13,052 nucleotides of DNA from Flavobacteriaceae bacterium UBA1115 (GTDB lineage: Bacteria; Bacteroidota; Bacteroidia; Flavobacteriales; Flavobacteriaceae). The notes below the pieces were generated by a model. That model was not told where the DNA came from and searched no databases. It saw nothing but the letters and a program-made list of their open reading frames with translations. The position numbers and the translations under genes were made by a program. Where the stretch lies: NCBI GenBank assembly GCA_002313325.1, contig DCBE01000020.1, forward strand, positions 1 through 13,052, read 5' to 3'. Below, piece by piece: positions 1-6,762 of the stretch. Positions within the stretch are counted from its first letter, which is position 1. Every line of letters begins with the position of its first letter.

Positions 1-50
1 GGGTCTAAAAAACTGTGCGTATCTGAAAGCAACAATATCTTTTTCATCAT
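1..50 (-). CDS. Metallophosphoesterase, N-terminal fragment cut by the window edge
   Basis: Read on the minus strand from the ATG at 50, the frame gives MMKKILLLSDTHSFLD and then leaves the window. This start is typical of small YfcE/MJ0936-type calcineurin-like phosphoesterases: a short hydrophobic beta strand followed by the first metal-binding motif S-D-T-H, where the Asp and His bind the first metal ion. A second ATG at 47 could also be the start. The gene is divergent from truA, only 20 bases from the chosen truA start, so the two probably share a promoter region. The family contains phosphodiesterases and phosphatases, and 16 residues do not allow a substrate to be named. The call depends on the DTH motif and its position right after the start, so it is probable but not certain. 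Confidence 0.72.
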   Translation of the reverse strand, partial: MMKKILLLSDTHSFLD

Positions 51-65
51 CTTTGTACAAAATTA
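48..65. promoter_or_regulatory. Overlapping divergent promoters for the phosphoesterase gene and truA
   Basis: On the minus strand TAATTTTG (65 to 58) is an exact match to the Bacteroidota -7 box TAnnTTTG and ends seven bases before the phosphoesterase ATG. On the plus strand CATCTTTG (48-55) matches seven of eight positions and lies 15 bases before the TTG chosen for truA. It overlaps the phosphoesterase start codon. No convincing -33 TTTG box is seen for either, so the assignment rests on the -7 boxes alone. Confidence 0.4.
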
Positions 66-70
66 CACCT

Positions 71-826
71 TTGCGTTATTTTTTAGAGTTTTCATATAAA
101 GGAACTGCATATCACGGATGGCAACGCCAACCCAATGTCTCCACAGTACAGCAGCAAATGGAAGATGCATTGACCACTTTGCTAGGCAAAGAAACGGCTA
201 TGCTGGCTGCAGGCAGAACAGATACGGGCGTTCATGCCAAACAAATGTTTGCACATGTTGACTTGGGGCTCAATGCTGAAGCGGTCAAACAACTTGGGCA
301 TCGACTAAATAAATATCTACCCCACGACATTGCCATCAAAGCTATACGCCCCGTAAAAGCAGATGCACACGCCCGTTTTGATGCAATTTCACGAAGCTAT
401 GCCTACCATTTGGTGCCACACAAATACCCTTTTGCACACGAGTTGGCTTATAGGTTTACAACTGCATTGGACTGGGATGCCATGAATGCCGCAGCCAAAT
501 TACTTTTAGGTCACACTAATTTTAAATGTTTTTCTCGCTCCAATACAGATGTAAAAACCTATGACTGTAAGTTGACTGAGGCTTATTGGGAGCAATCAGA
601 ATCGGAATGGGTTTTTTATATTTCGGCCAACCGCTTTTTACGCAATATGGTACGCGCCATAGTGGGTACGCTCTTGGATGTTGGTACGGGTAAAACAAGC
701 TTAGCTGATTTTCAAGCCATTCTAAATAGCGCGGACAGAACCAAAGCAGGAAGTTCAGCGCCTGCACATGGATTGTTTTTGACGCAAGTTCAATATCCAA
801 ACACTATCTTTGAAACAAATGGATAA
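71..826 (+). CDS. truA: tRNA pseudouridine(38-40) synthase TruA
   Basis: TruA isomerises uridines 38 to 40 in the anticodon arm of many tRNAs to pseudouridine. The N-terminal strand RYFLEFSYKGTAYHGWQRQP is the family opening. The motif AGRTDTGVHA carries the catalytic Asp (R-T-D-T), and the second half has the conserved block FLRNMVRAIVGTLLDVG. From the TTG at 71 the protein is about 251 residues, close to the usual 245-270. No ATG is available in frame: the frame is open back to the window edge with only CTG and TTG. I prefer the TTG at 71 because homologues begin M-R-Y-F; the TTG at 53 would add six residues. The 3' end overlaps the following ABC transporter gene by eight bases, so the two are probably co-transcribed and translationally coupled. 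Confidence 0.95.
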   Translation: MRYFLEFSYKGTAYHGWQRQPNVSTVQQQMEDALTTLLGKETAMLAAGRTDTGVHAKQMFAHVDLGLNAEAVKQLGHRLNKYLPHDIAIKAIRPVKADAHARFDAISRSYAYHLVPHKYPFAHELAYRFTTALDWDAMNAAAKLLLGHTNFKCFSRSNTDVKTYDCKLTEAYWEQSESEWVFYISANRFLRNMVRAIVGTLLDVGTGKTSLADFQAILNSADRTKAGSSAPAHGLFLTQVQYPNTIFETNG

Positions 827-2594
827 AAAAACTTCGAATAGCATTTTGGATGTCAGCTTGTTTGAGCGTCTTTTGGCTTTTGCAAAGCCCTATCGCATCA
901 CTTTTATATTGGTGTTGATCTCGGCAGTTTTATTATCTGGGTTTTCTACACTTAGCCCTTACTTGCTTAAGATTACCATAGACGATTATATTACCCTGAA
1001 GGATTACGACGGCATGTTGCTAATCATTGCCCTCATGACGCTAACCTTGGTGTTTGAAGTAGTTTTTCAATTTGTGTTTATCTATTACGCCAACTGGCTT
1101 GGGCAACATGTTATTTTCGATTTGCGCAATATGCTATATCGCCATATGATACAGTTTAAAATGGCTTATTACGACAAGTCAGCAGTGGGGCGTTTGGTTA
1201 CTCGTGTGGTAAGTGATATCGAGACTATCTCAGGAATTTTTAGCCAAGGCTTGTTTATGATAATTGCAGACCTTTTAAAGATGTTTGTGGTTATTGTGGT
1301 GATGTGGACAATAAGTTGGAAGTTATCGGTCATTGTTTTTGCTATTTTACCTCTAATTCTGTTTGCAACACGACAATTTCAAAAAGCGATGAAATCCGCT
1401 TTCGATGAAGTGCGCACACAAGTAGCCAACCTCAATAGTTTTGTGCAAGAACGCATTTCAGGCATGAGCATTGTGCAGCTGTTTGGTCGCGAGAGCTTGG
1501 AGTCAGCCGCATTTAAAGACATCAATGATAAACACCGCAAAGCGTGGTTAAAAACTGTTTGGTATAACTCCATTTTCTTTCCTATTGCAGAACTGTCCAC
1601 CTCGATTACCATAGGGCTCCTTGTGTGGTTTGGTGGACTGAATGTTATTGCGGACTCATCGGGAATTACACTTGGTATTATCTTTTTGTTTATTCAGTTG
1701 TCACAAATGCTATTTCGTCCACTGCGACAAATTGCGGATAAGTTCAATACCCTCCAAATGGGTATGGTGGCGGTTCGTCGTGTAATGGCAGTGCTAGATA
1801 CCCAAGAAACGATTTCAAGCAATGGCCAAATTTCCAACATTGAAATTTCAGGTAGGGTTGCTTTTGAAAACGTAACGTTTTCTTATACGGAAGATGAAAC
1901 AGTCTTACACGGTATTTCGTTTAATATGGCACCCGGTAAAACCGTAGCCGTAGTTGGTGCCACTGGCGCTGGGAAGTCAACGCTTATCAATATTCTAAGT
2001 CGTTTCTATGAGATTGAAAGTGGACAGGTGTCCTTGGATGGCGTAAATATTAAAGATTACGAACGTTCTTGGCTGCGCAAACAAATCGGTGTGGTGCTAC
2101 AAGACGTATTCCTGTTTGCCGATTCCATTTACAACAACATAACGCTATGGGATACTTCTATTTCAGAAGACGATGTGATTGCAGCTGCCAAAAAAATTGG
2201 TGTTCACGATTTTATTTCATGCCTTCCTGACGGTTATCATTTTAATGTAAAAGAACGCGGCGGCATGCTGTCAACAGGACAGCGCCAATTGATTGCTTTT
2301 TTAAGAGCCTATGTTATTCAGCCTAAGATTTTGGTTTTAGACGAGGCCACTTCTTCAATTGATACACATGCAGAAAAGCTTATCCAAAAGGCTACCAAAG
2401 AAATTACCAAAGGCAAAACCTCTCTTGTAATTGCCCACAGACTCGCCACAATACAACGAGCAGATAGCATTATTGTTTTGGACAAAGGAAAGATTGTAGA
2501 GTCGGGAACACACAGTGCGTTACTGAAAATTGAGGGTGGCTATTACAAGAATCTTTATGAAGTTCAATTTTTTAAAGTTGAAGCAGTCATTTAA
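819..2594 (+). CDS. ABC exporter, fused membrane and ATPase domains (MsbA/MdlB-like)
   Basis: This is a half-transporter of 591 residues, the normal length for a type IV exporter that works as a dimer in the inner membrane. Residues about 20-310 form the six-helix membrane domain, and residues about 345-585 the ATPase domain. The ATPase motifs are complete: Walker A GATGAGKST (380-388), Q-loop Q428, signature LSTGQ (484-488), Walker B ILVLDE with catalytic Glu (504-509), D-loop SSID and switch His540 in IAHR. The signature has Thr where LSGGQ has its first Gly, which is mild and should not stop ATP hydrolysis. The ATG at 819 lies inside the end of truA; a TTG at 810 would add three residues. 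Related proteins move lipids, peptides or drugs, and the substrate cannot be read from the sequence. The stop overlaps that of convergent cdaA. Confidence 0.92.
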   Translation: MDKKTSNSILDVSLFERLLAFAKPYRITFILVLISAVLLSGFSTLSPYLLKITIDDYITLKDYDGMLLIIALMTLTLVFEVVFQFVFIYYANWLGQHVIFDLRNMLYRHMIQFKMAYYDKSAVGRLVTRVVSDIETISGIFSQGLFMIIADLLKMFVVIVVMWTISWKLSVIVFAILPLILFATRQFQKAMKSAFDEVRTQVANLNSFVQERISGMSIVQLFGRESLESAAFKDINDKHRKAWLKTVWYNSIFFPIAELSTSITIGLLVWFGGLNVIADSSGITLGIIFLFIQLSQMLFRPLRQIADKFNTLQMGMVAVRRVMAVLDTQETISSNGQISNIEISGRVAFENVTFSYTEDETVLHGISFNMAPGKTVAVVGATGAGKSTLINILSRFYEIESGQVSLDGVNIKDYERSWLRKQIGVVLQDVFLFADSIYNNITLWDTSISEDDVIAAAKKIGVHDFISCLPDGYHFNVKERGGMLSTGQRQLIAFLRAYVIQPKILVLDEATSSIDTHAEKLIQKATKEITKGKTSLVIAHRLATIQRADSIIVLDKGKIVESGTHSALLKIEGGYYKNLYEVQFFKVEAVI

Positions 2595-3376
2595 GCCATG
2601 TCTTTGGCAATGATGTCATGCAAATCTCTGTAGGAGCTAAAAGAAATTTTTTCCCCGTCTTTAAAGTAACTGATGTTTCCTGTTTCTTCCGATACCACCA
2701 ATACAACTGCATCTGTTTTTTCTGTAATTCCAACGGCAGCCTTATGTCTTAAGCCGAATTTTTTTGGTAGCCCATTTTTGTTGGATATGGGGAGCACAAC
2801 ACGTGTTGTTGTAATGTTGTTATTTTCTATGATGGCTGCGCCATCGTGTAGGGGTGCGCTTTTGTGAAAGATACTTTCAATGACGGCAAGGGAAATTTCC
2901 ATGTTGACTTCTATACCTGAGGATTTAAGAAAGTCTAAGCTGCTGTTGCGCTCGAGAACCAAAAGTGCGCCTGTTTTTTGTTTTTTGAGCGAAGCACAGC
3001 TTTTTACTAAGGCTTCAATATTAAGTGAGGATTCAATATCACTTGATTTTGTATTGAATATTTTAAGATAGCGATTTATTGTCTTTCGGTTTGCCAAATT
3101 TGAAGACCCCAGCATCAATAGCAGTTTGCGAATTTCTTGCTGAAATACCACGATAAGGGCAAATACCCCAACACTCATAAAGCCCCCGAGTATATTGCTG
3201 AGTAATTCCATATTCAAGGCATCTGTGATTTTCCAAATCAAGTATAGTATGACAATGCCTACAAAAATATTGATGGCTGCTGTTCCTTTAACAAGACGGT
3301 AAGCATAAAAGAGCAACATCGCTACCAACACAATGTCGATGATATCCAGTATATTAAATTCTAAAAAATCAAACAT
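2591..3376 (-). CDS. cdaA: Diadenylate cyclase CdaA (c-di-AMP synthase, membrane-bound)
   Basis: The 261-residue product has three N-terminal membrane helices (about 9-29, 33-52 and 62-83), a linker, and a DisA_N cyclase domain (about 120-235) that joins two ATP molecules into cyclic di-AMP. The active-site motif DGA is at 178-180 within SAPLHDGAAII. The second motif, normally R-H-R, reads GLRHK at 208-212, so the second Arg is Lys; the conserved stretch VVSEETG follows. It is downstream of folP on the same strand with a 23-base gap, so co-transcription is likely. In many bacteria c-di-AMP controls osmolyte and potassium balance and the cell envelope; in Firmicutes cdaA is usually followed by cdaR and glmM, neither of which is here. 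Its stop lies in the same TTAA as the stop of the opposing ABC transporter gene. Confidence 0.93.
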   Translation of the reverse strand: MFDFLEFNILDIIDIVLVAMLLFYAYRLVKGTAAINIFVGIVILYLIWKITDALNMELLSNILGGFMSVGVFALIVVFQQEIRKLLLMLGSSNLANRKTINRYLKIFNTKSSDIESSLNIEALVKSCASLKKQKTGALLVLERNSSLDFLKSSGIEVNMEISLAVIESIFHKSAPLHDGAAIIENNNITTTRVVLPISNKNGLPKKFGLRHKAAVGITEKTDAVVLVVSEETGNISYFKDGEKISFSSYRDLHDIIAKDMA

Positions 3377-3399
3377 CTTATAAAATTACAAATAATTGG

Positions 3400-4227
3400 T
3401 TAAGCATTCTTAAGTTTTTCAATGAGTTGCACGGCTTGATAGGCTTCTTTGACGTCGTGTACACGTAAAATTTGTGCGCCTTGCTGCAAGGCAACGGTGT
3501 TTAATACGCTAGTTCCATTGCCTGCGTCAGCAACTTCTATTTGAAGCAGTTTATAGATCATCGACTTGCGCGACACACCAATCAGCATGGGAATGCCGTC
3601 CATTTGAATGCTGCTTAAATGTTTCAGTAACGAGTAGTTGTCATCTAGTGTTTTACCAAATCCAAAGCCTGGATCAATGATGATATCGTGGATGCCAGCC
3701 TTGTGCGCTGCATCAATTTTTGCAGCAAAAAACGTTCTAATATCCGTCAGTATATTGTCATAGCTGGGGTTGTCTTGCATGTATTGCGGCTTGCCTTGCA
3801 TGTGCATGGCAATAAAAGGAATTCCGAGTGCACCAACAGTTTTTAGCATTTTAGCATCCAGATTACCACCCGAAATATCATTGACCATAGCAGCACCTGC
3901 TGCTACGGCTTGTTGGGCAACATCACTTCTGTACGTGTCTATGGAAATGAGTGTATCCGGAAATTCAATATGTATTTTATCAATAACAGGCAACACCCGC
4001 ACCATTTCTTCATCAGCTGAAACCTCAACGGCACCTGGTTTTGAGCTTGCTCCTCCGACATCTATAAATGTAGCGCCCTCAAGGAGCATTTTTTCCGTTT
4101 GGGCAAGTGCACGGTCTGTATTGTTGTATAAACCACCATCATAAAATGAGTCTGGAGTGAGGTTAAGTATCCCCATTATTTTAGGTGTTGTCAGGTCTAT
4201 AAGCTTGCCTTTACACGAGATGTTCAT
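3400..4227 (-). CDS. folP: Dihydropteroate synthase
   Basis: FolP joins 7,8-dihydropterin pyrophosphate to p-aminobenzoate in folate synthesis and is the sulfonamide target. It is a 275-residue TIM barrel of ordinary length. Visible motifs are MGILNLTPDSF with Asn22 (metal and pyrophosphate site), the mobile loop GGASSKPG at 58-65, SIDTY with Asp97, VNDISGG with Asn116, IDPGFGFGK with Asp186, GVSRKS with Lys221, and LRVHDV with Arg255 and His257. The second loop differs from the common GGESTRPG: Ala for Glu, Ser for Thr and Lys for Arg, all in the sulfa/pABA loop. The ATG at 4227 gives the usual N-terminus. It is the first gene of a leftward unit with cdaA and divergent from the DUF1599 gene. 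Confidence 0.95.
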   Translation of the reverse strand: MNISCKGKLIDLTTPKIMGILNLTPDSFYDGGLYNNTDRALAQTEKMLLEGATFIDVGGASSKPGAVEVSADEEMVRVLPVIDKIHIEFPDTLISIDTYRSDVAQQAVAAGAAMVNDISGGNLDAKMLKTVGALGIPFIAMHMQGKPQYMQDNPSYDNILTDIRTFFAAKIDAAHKAGIHDIIIDPGFGFGKTLDDNYSLLKHLSSIQMDGIPMLIGVSRKSMIYKLLQIEVADAGNGTSVLNTVALQQGAQILRVHDVKEAYQAVQLIEKLKNA

Positions 4228-4276
4228 AAATAGCGCCTAAATTAGTTGGTTTAAAATGAAAACATTTTGATTTTTG
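4228..4276. promoter_or_regulatory. Divergent promoter region between folP and the DUF1599 operon
   Basis: Leftward, TAATTTAG (4244 to 4237) matches the -7 consensus TAnnTTTG at seven of eight positions and ends nine bases before the folP ATG. Rightward, GATTTTTG (4269-4276) also matches seven of eight, with GTTG at 4245-4248 as a possible -33 box 20 bases upstream. If the rightward box is real, transcription starts after the TTG at 4274, which would favour the GTG at 4304 as the start of the DUF1599 gene. Both boxes are imperfect. Confidence 0.3.
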
Positions 4277-4846
4277 AGCGAAATTTACAACAAATCAAAT
4301 CAGGTGGCGCAAACCAAAGCACAATATCTTACAGCAGTATCAACATGCAGGTCATTGTTTGAGCGAAAAATGAAGGATTACGGCTGTGCGTGGCGCATAC
4401 TTCGTACCACCTCCTTGACCGATCAGATTTTCATCAAAGCCCAACGCATCAGAACTCTGCAACAACTTGAAACCAAAAAGGTTGATGAGGGTGAAGTATC
4501 TGAGTTTATTGGCATTGTAAATTATTCAATTATGGCACTAATACAATTGGAATTGGGAGCCGCAGAGCAGCCCGACCTATCGAGTGAGGAGGTAATGGTC
4601 CAATACAACAAACACGCTACAGTAACCAAAGTCCTGATGGAGCAAAAAAACCACGACTATGGCGAGGCATGGCGCGACATGCGCGTAAGCTCCCTAACCG
4701 ATTTGATTCTCCAGAAGCTGTTACGCGTAAAACAAATTGAAAATAACGAAGGCAAAACGCTTGTGAGTGAAGGCCTAGAAGCCAACTTCCAAGACATGAT
4801 TAACTATGCTTTATTTGCATTGATACATTTAAATAACCAACCTTAA
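4274..4846 (+). CDS. Tandem DUF1599 protein of unknown function
   Basis: The product (190 residues from the TTG at 4274) is two copies of the DUF1599 domain. Copy 1 covers residues 25-92 and copy 2 residues 119-186. They share K-x-x-D-Y-G-x-A-W-R, S-L-T-D, a basic heptad-like R-x-K/Q-x-I segment and N-Y-x-x-x-A-L-I-x-L at a constant offset of 93-94 residues. As I recall, this Pfam family has been described as a nucleotide-modification-associated domain; its helical pattern and acidic residues recall MazG-like nucleotide pyrophosphatases, but no activity can be read from the sequence. The start is uncertain: no ATG occurs before the domain, so it is TTG 4274 or GTG 4304 (180 residues). It heads an operon with tpiA (2-base gap), prmA and clpS. 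Confidence 0.85.
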   Translation: MSEIYNKSNQVAQTKAQYLTAVSTCRSLFERKMKDYGCAWRILRTTSLTDQIFIKAQRIRTLQQLETKKVDEGEVSEFIGIVNYSIMALIQLELGAAEQPDLSSEEVMVQYNKHATVTKVLMEQKNHDYGEAWRDMRVSSLTDLILQKLLRVKQIENNEGKTLVSEGLEANFQDMINYALFALIHLNNQP

Positions 4847-4848
4847 CA

Positions 4849-5598
4849 ATGAGAAAACAAATTGTAGCCGGTAATTGGAAAATGAACCTTAACGCCGCAG
4901 AAAGCCAAGAGCTTATACACGCGTTAAAAGCACAAACGTTTAATGATGGTGTGCATGTAGCAATCGCTACGCCATACGTATATTTAGCTGCAGCAGTTGA
5001 TCAAACGGCTGGCACTTCAATTGATGTGGCCGCACAGAACATGCACCAAGCGGTTTCTGGCGCTTACACTGGCGAGGTTTCGGCAGCCATGTTAGAAGGA
5101 ATAGGAGTGAAGACCGTCATCCTTGGACACTCCGAACGCAGGGCTTATTTCCATGAGACTGATGCCCTTTTGGCCGAAAAAGTAAATGCCGCATTGGAAA
5201 ACGACATGCATGTCATTTTTTGTTTTGGTGAGGAGATAGAAGACCGCAAATCGGGAGTACACTTTGACCTTGTTACTAGTCAGCTTACAAACGGACTCTT
5301 TCACCTAAATGCGTCCCAATGGGCGAGTATTACTCTTGCCTATGAGCCCGTATGGGCCATTGGAACAGGAGAAACCGCTAGTCCAGCGCAAGCACAAGAA
5401 ATGCACGCGCATATCAGAGCCATATTAGCCGCAAATTATGGCGATGCATTAGCACAAAGCGTTTCTGTTCTTTATGGAGGAAGCGTTAAGCCTAGTAACG
5501 CCCAAGAGATTTTTGCGCAAACAGATGTTGACGGCGCATTGATAGGTGGGGCCTCACTTAAGGCTGAAGATTTTGCAGCTATTGTCAACGCTTTTTAA
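4849..5598 (+). CDS. tpiA: Triosephosphate isomerase
   Basis: TpiA interconverts dihydroxyacetone phosphate and glyceraldehyde 3-phosphate in glycolysis and gluconeogenesis in the cytoplasm. All catalytic features are present in 249 residues, the standard length: Asn9 and Lys11 in AGNWKMN, electrophile His94 in ILGHSERR, base Glu166 in AYEPVWAIGTG, the flexible loop 6 right after it, and the phosphate-binding segments YGGSVKP (209-215) and GALIGGASL. The strand before helix 5 reads FCFGEE where many enzymes have a Cys-containing CVGE. The ATG is two bases after the DUF1599 stop, and prmA begins two bases after its stop, so the gene is inside a tightly packed operon and translation is probably coupled. 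Confidence 0.97.
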   Translation: MRKQIVAGNWKMNLNAAESQELIHALKAQTFNDGVHVAIATPYVYLAAAVDQTAGTSIDVAAQNMHQAVSGAYTGEVSAAMLEGIGVKTVILGHSERRAYFHETDALLAEKVNAALENDMHVIFCFGEEIEDRKSGVHFDLVTSQLTNGLFHLNASQWASITLAYEPVWAIGTGETASPAQAQEMHAHIRAILAANYGDALAQSVSVLYGGSVKPSNAQEIFAQTDVDGALIGGASLKAEDFAAIVNAF

Positions 5599-5600
5599 AT

Positions 5601-6425
5601 TTGAAAGCCTACCGAGCTTATCATTTTGATGTTCAACCAACAGAAAAAACAGCTATTTTTTCTGCTTGGCTAACGACATTTCCATTTGAGAGTTTTGTTA
5701 CTACCGAAACAGGTATAACAGCCTATATTTCTTTGGAAGAAGCGGTCCAGATTTCCGAAGCGGCCTGTATGGCTGTCCCTTTTGACGGTGTGTCGGCTAA
5801 GCTTAAAACAGAGGATTTTGAAGGGCAAAACTGGAATGCTCTTTGGGAAGAACACTTTCATCCCATTACAATTGGTAATTGGACCATAAGGGCTTCGTTT
5901 CACAAAGCTGCTACGACCAAGCACGAAATTATTATTGACCCAAAGATGTCTTTTGGAACAGGCCATCATGCCACTACACAGCTTATGCTCGAACAACTTC
6001 TCCGTATCAATGTTGCAAATAGTACGGTTTTGGACATGGGTACGGGTACGGGTGTTTTGGCCATAGCGGCAAAAATGCAAGGGGCTGAAAAGGTGACTGG
6101 TGTTGATGTTGAAAGTTGGTGTGTGCAAAATGCCATCGAAAATGCCGCGAAGAATAACTTAAACGATATTGCCTTTAGCACCAAAACGCTGGACGATCTA
6201 ACAGATGTCAAGCCTCAATTGATTTTGGCTAATATCAATAGAAATGTATTATTGGCTCATTTACCTGCCTATGCACAAATGTTAGCAGTAGGCGGCAGCT
6301 TATTGTTATCAGGATTTCACCAAGAGGATGTGGTTATATTAAATGCTTTGGCACAACAAAATGGACTCAAACCCACAGCTAAAACAGAAAAAAGAGGTTG
6401 GATTTGCTTAAAATTTATAATTTAG
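5601..6425 (+). CDS. prmA: Ribosomal protein L11 methyltransferase PrmA
   Basis: PrmA transfers methyl groups from S-adenosylmethionine to lysines and the N-terminus of ribosomal protein L11. The 274-residue product has the N-terminal L11-recognition domain (about 1-60), a linker and a class I methyltransferase domain. Motifs are DPKMSFGTGHHATT (113-126), the SAM-binding loop VLDMGTGTGVLAI (143-155), the acidic GVDVE at the end of strand 2, and LANINRN (209-215), which takes the place of the usual NPxY/NI-N motif. The C-terminal RGWICLKF is the usual family ending. The start is a TTG two bases after the tpiA stop; no ATG lies near the expected N-terminus. It is operonic with tpiA and clpS. 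Confidence 0.95.
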   Translation: MKAYRAYHFDVQPTEKTAIFSAWLTTFPFESFVTTETGITAYISLEEAVQISEAACMAVPFDGVSAKLKTEDFEGQNWNALWEEHFHPITIGNWTIRASFHKAATTKHEIIIDPKMSFGTGHHATTQLMLEQLLRINVANSTVLDMGTGTGVLAIAAKMQGAEKVTGVDVESWCVQNAIENAAKNNLNDIAFSTKTLDDLTDVKPQLILANINRNVLLAHLPAYAQMLAVGGSLLLSGFHQEDVVILNALAQQNGLKPTAKTEKRGWICLKFII

Positions 6426-6430
6426 AGGAG

Positions 6431-6718
6431 ATGATTTACTTTGAAAAAACAAAAGAACAAGAGCAAGAACAGCGGGAGGTTGCTGTTGAGACGTCTCGTT
6501 TGCACGAAATCATCCTTTACAACGACGATGTCAATACTTTTGATCATGTCATCAATACCCTGATTGAGGTGTGCGAACACACACCCGAGCAGGCAGAGCA
6601 GTGTTCCCTTATTGCACATTACAAAGGCAAATGCTCGGTCAAACGGGGGTCTTATGATGAACTGGAACCCAAATGCATCCGACTGCATGCTGCAGGACTG
6701 AGTGCAGAAATCGTTTAA
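6431..6718 (+). CDS. clpS: ATP-dependent Clp protease adaptor ClpS
   Basis: ClpS delivers proteins with N-degrons to the ClpAP or ClpCP protease. The 95-residue product has a charged flexible N-terminal tail rich in Glu, Gln and Lys (1-22), then the folded core. The N-degron pocket residues are in place: Asn31-Asp32-Asp33 in ILYNDDVNTF and His63 in IAHYKGKC, with the same 32-residue spacing as Asn34 and His66 of the E. coli protein. The core VNTFDHVINTL aligns with the usual YTPMEFVVxVL. I chose the ATG at 6431, just after the prmA stop; an in-frame TTG at 6398 would overlap prmA and add residues unlike the family. The purine run GAGGAG touches the ATG with no spacer, so it is not a normal ribosome binding site. 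Confidence 0.92.
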   Translation: MIYFEKTKEQEQEQREVAVETSRLHEIILYNDDVNTFDHVINTLIEVCEHTPEQAEQCSLIAHYKGKCSVKRGSYDELEPKCIRLHAAGLSAEIV

Positions 6719-6728
6719 TCACGTATTT

Positions 6729-6760
6729 TTTGTAATTGCTTAACTTAGCAAAAATATTTG
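6729..6760 (+). promoter_or_regulatory. Probable promoter of the glutathione peroxidase-bshB1 unit
   Basis: TTTG at 6729-6732 fits the -33 box. AATATTTG at 6753-6760 matches the -7 consensus TAnnTTTG at seven of eight positions, with a 20-base spacer. The -7 box ends two bases before the first candidate ATG (6763), so the mRNA would have an extremely short leader, or none if translation starts at the ATG at 6772. Confidence 0.4.
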
Positions 6761-6762
6761 TT

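Noticed and set aside
5670..6128. Long open frame on the minus strand opposite prmA (152 residues)
   Set aside because: It lies wholly inside prmA, has no recognisable motif and an unlikely composition; prmA is certain on the other strand.
6425..6430. GAGGAG as a Shine-Dalgarno site of clpS
   Set aside because: It abuts the ATG with no spacer, and the group rarely uses such sites.
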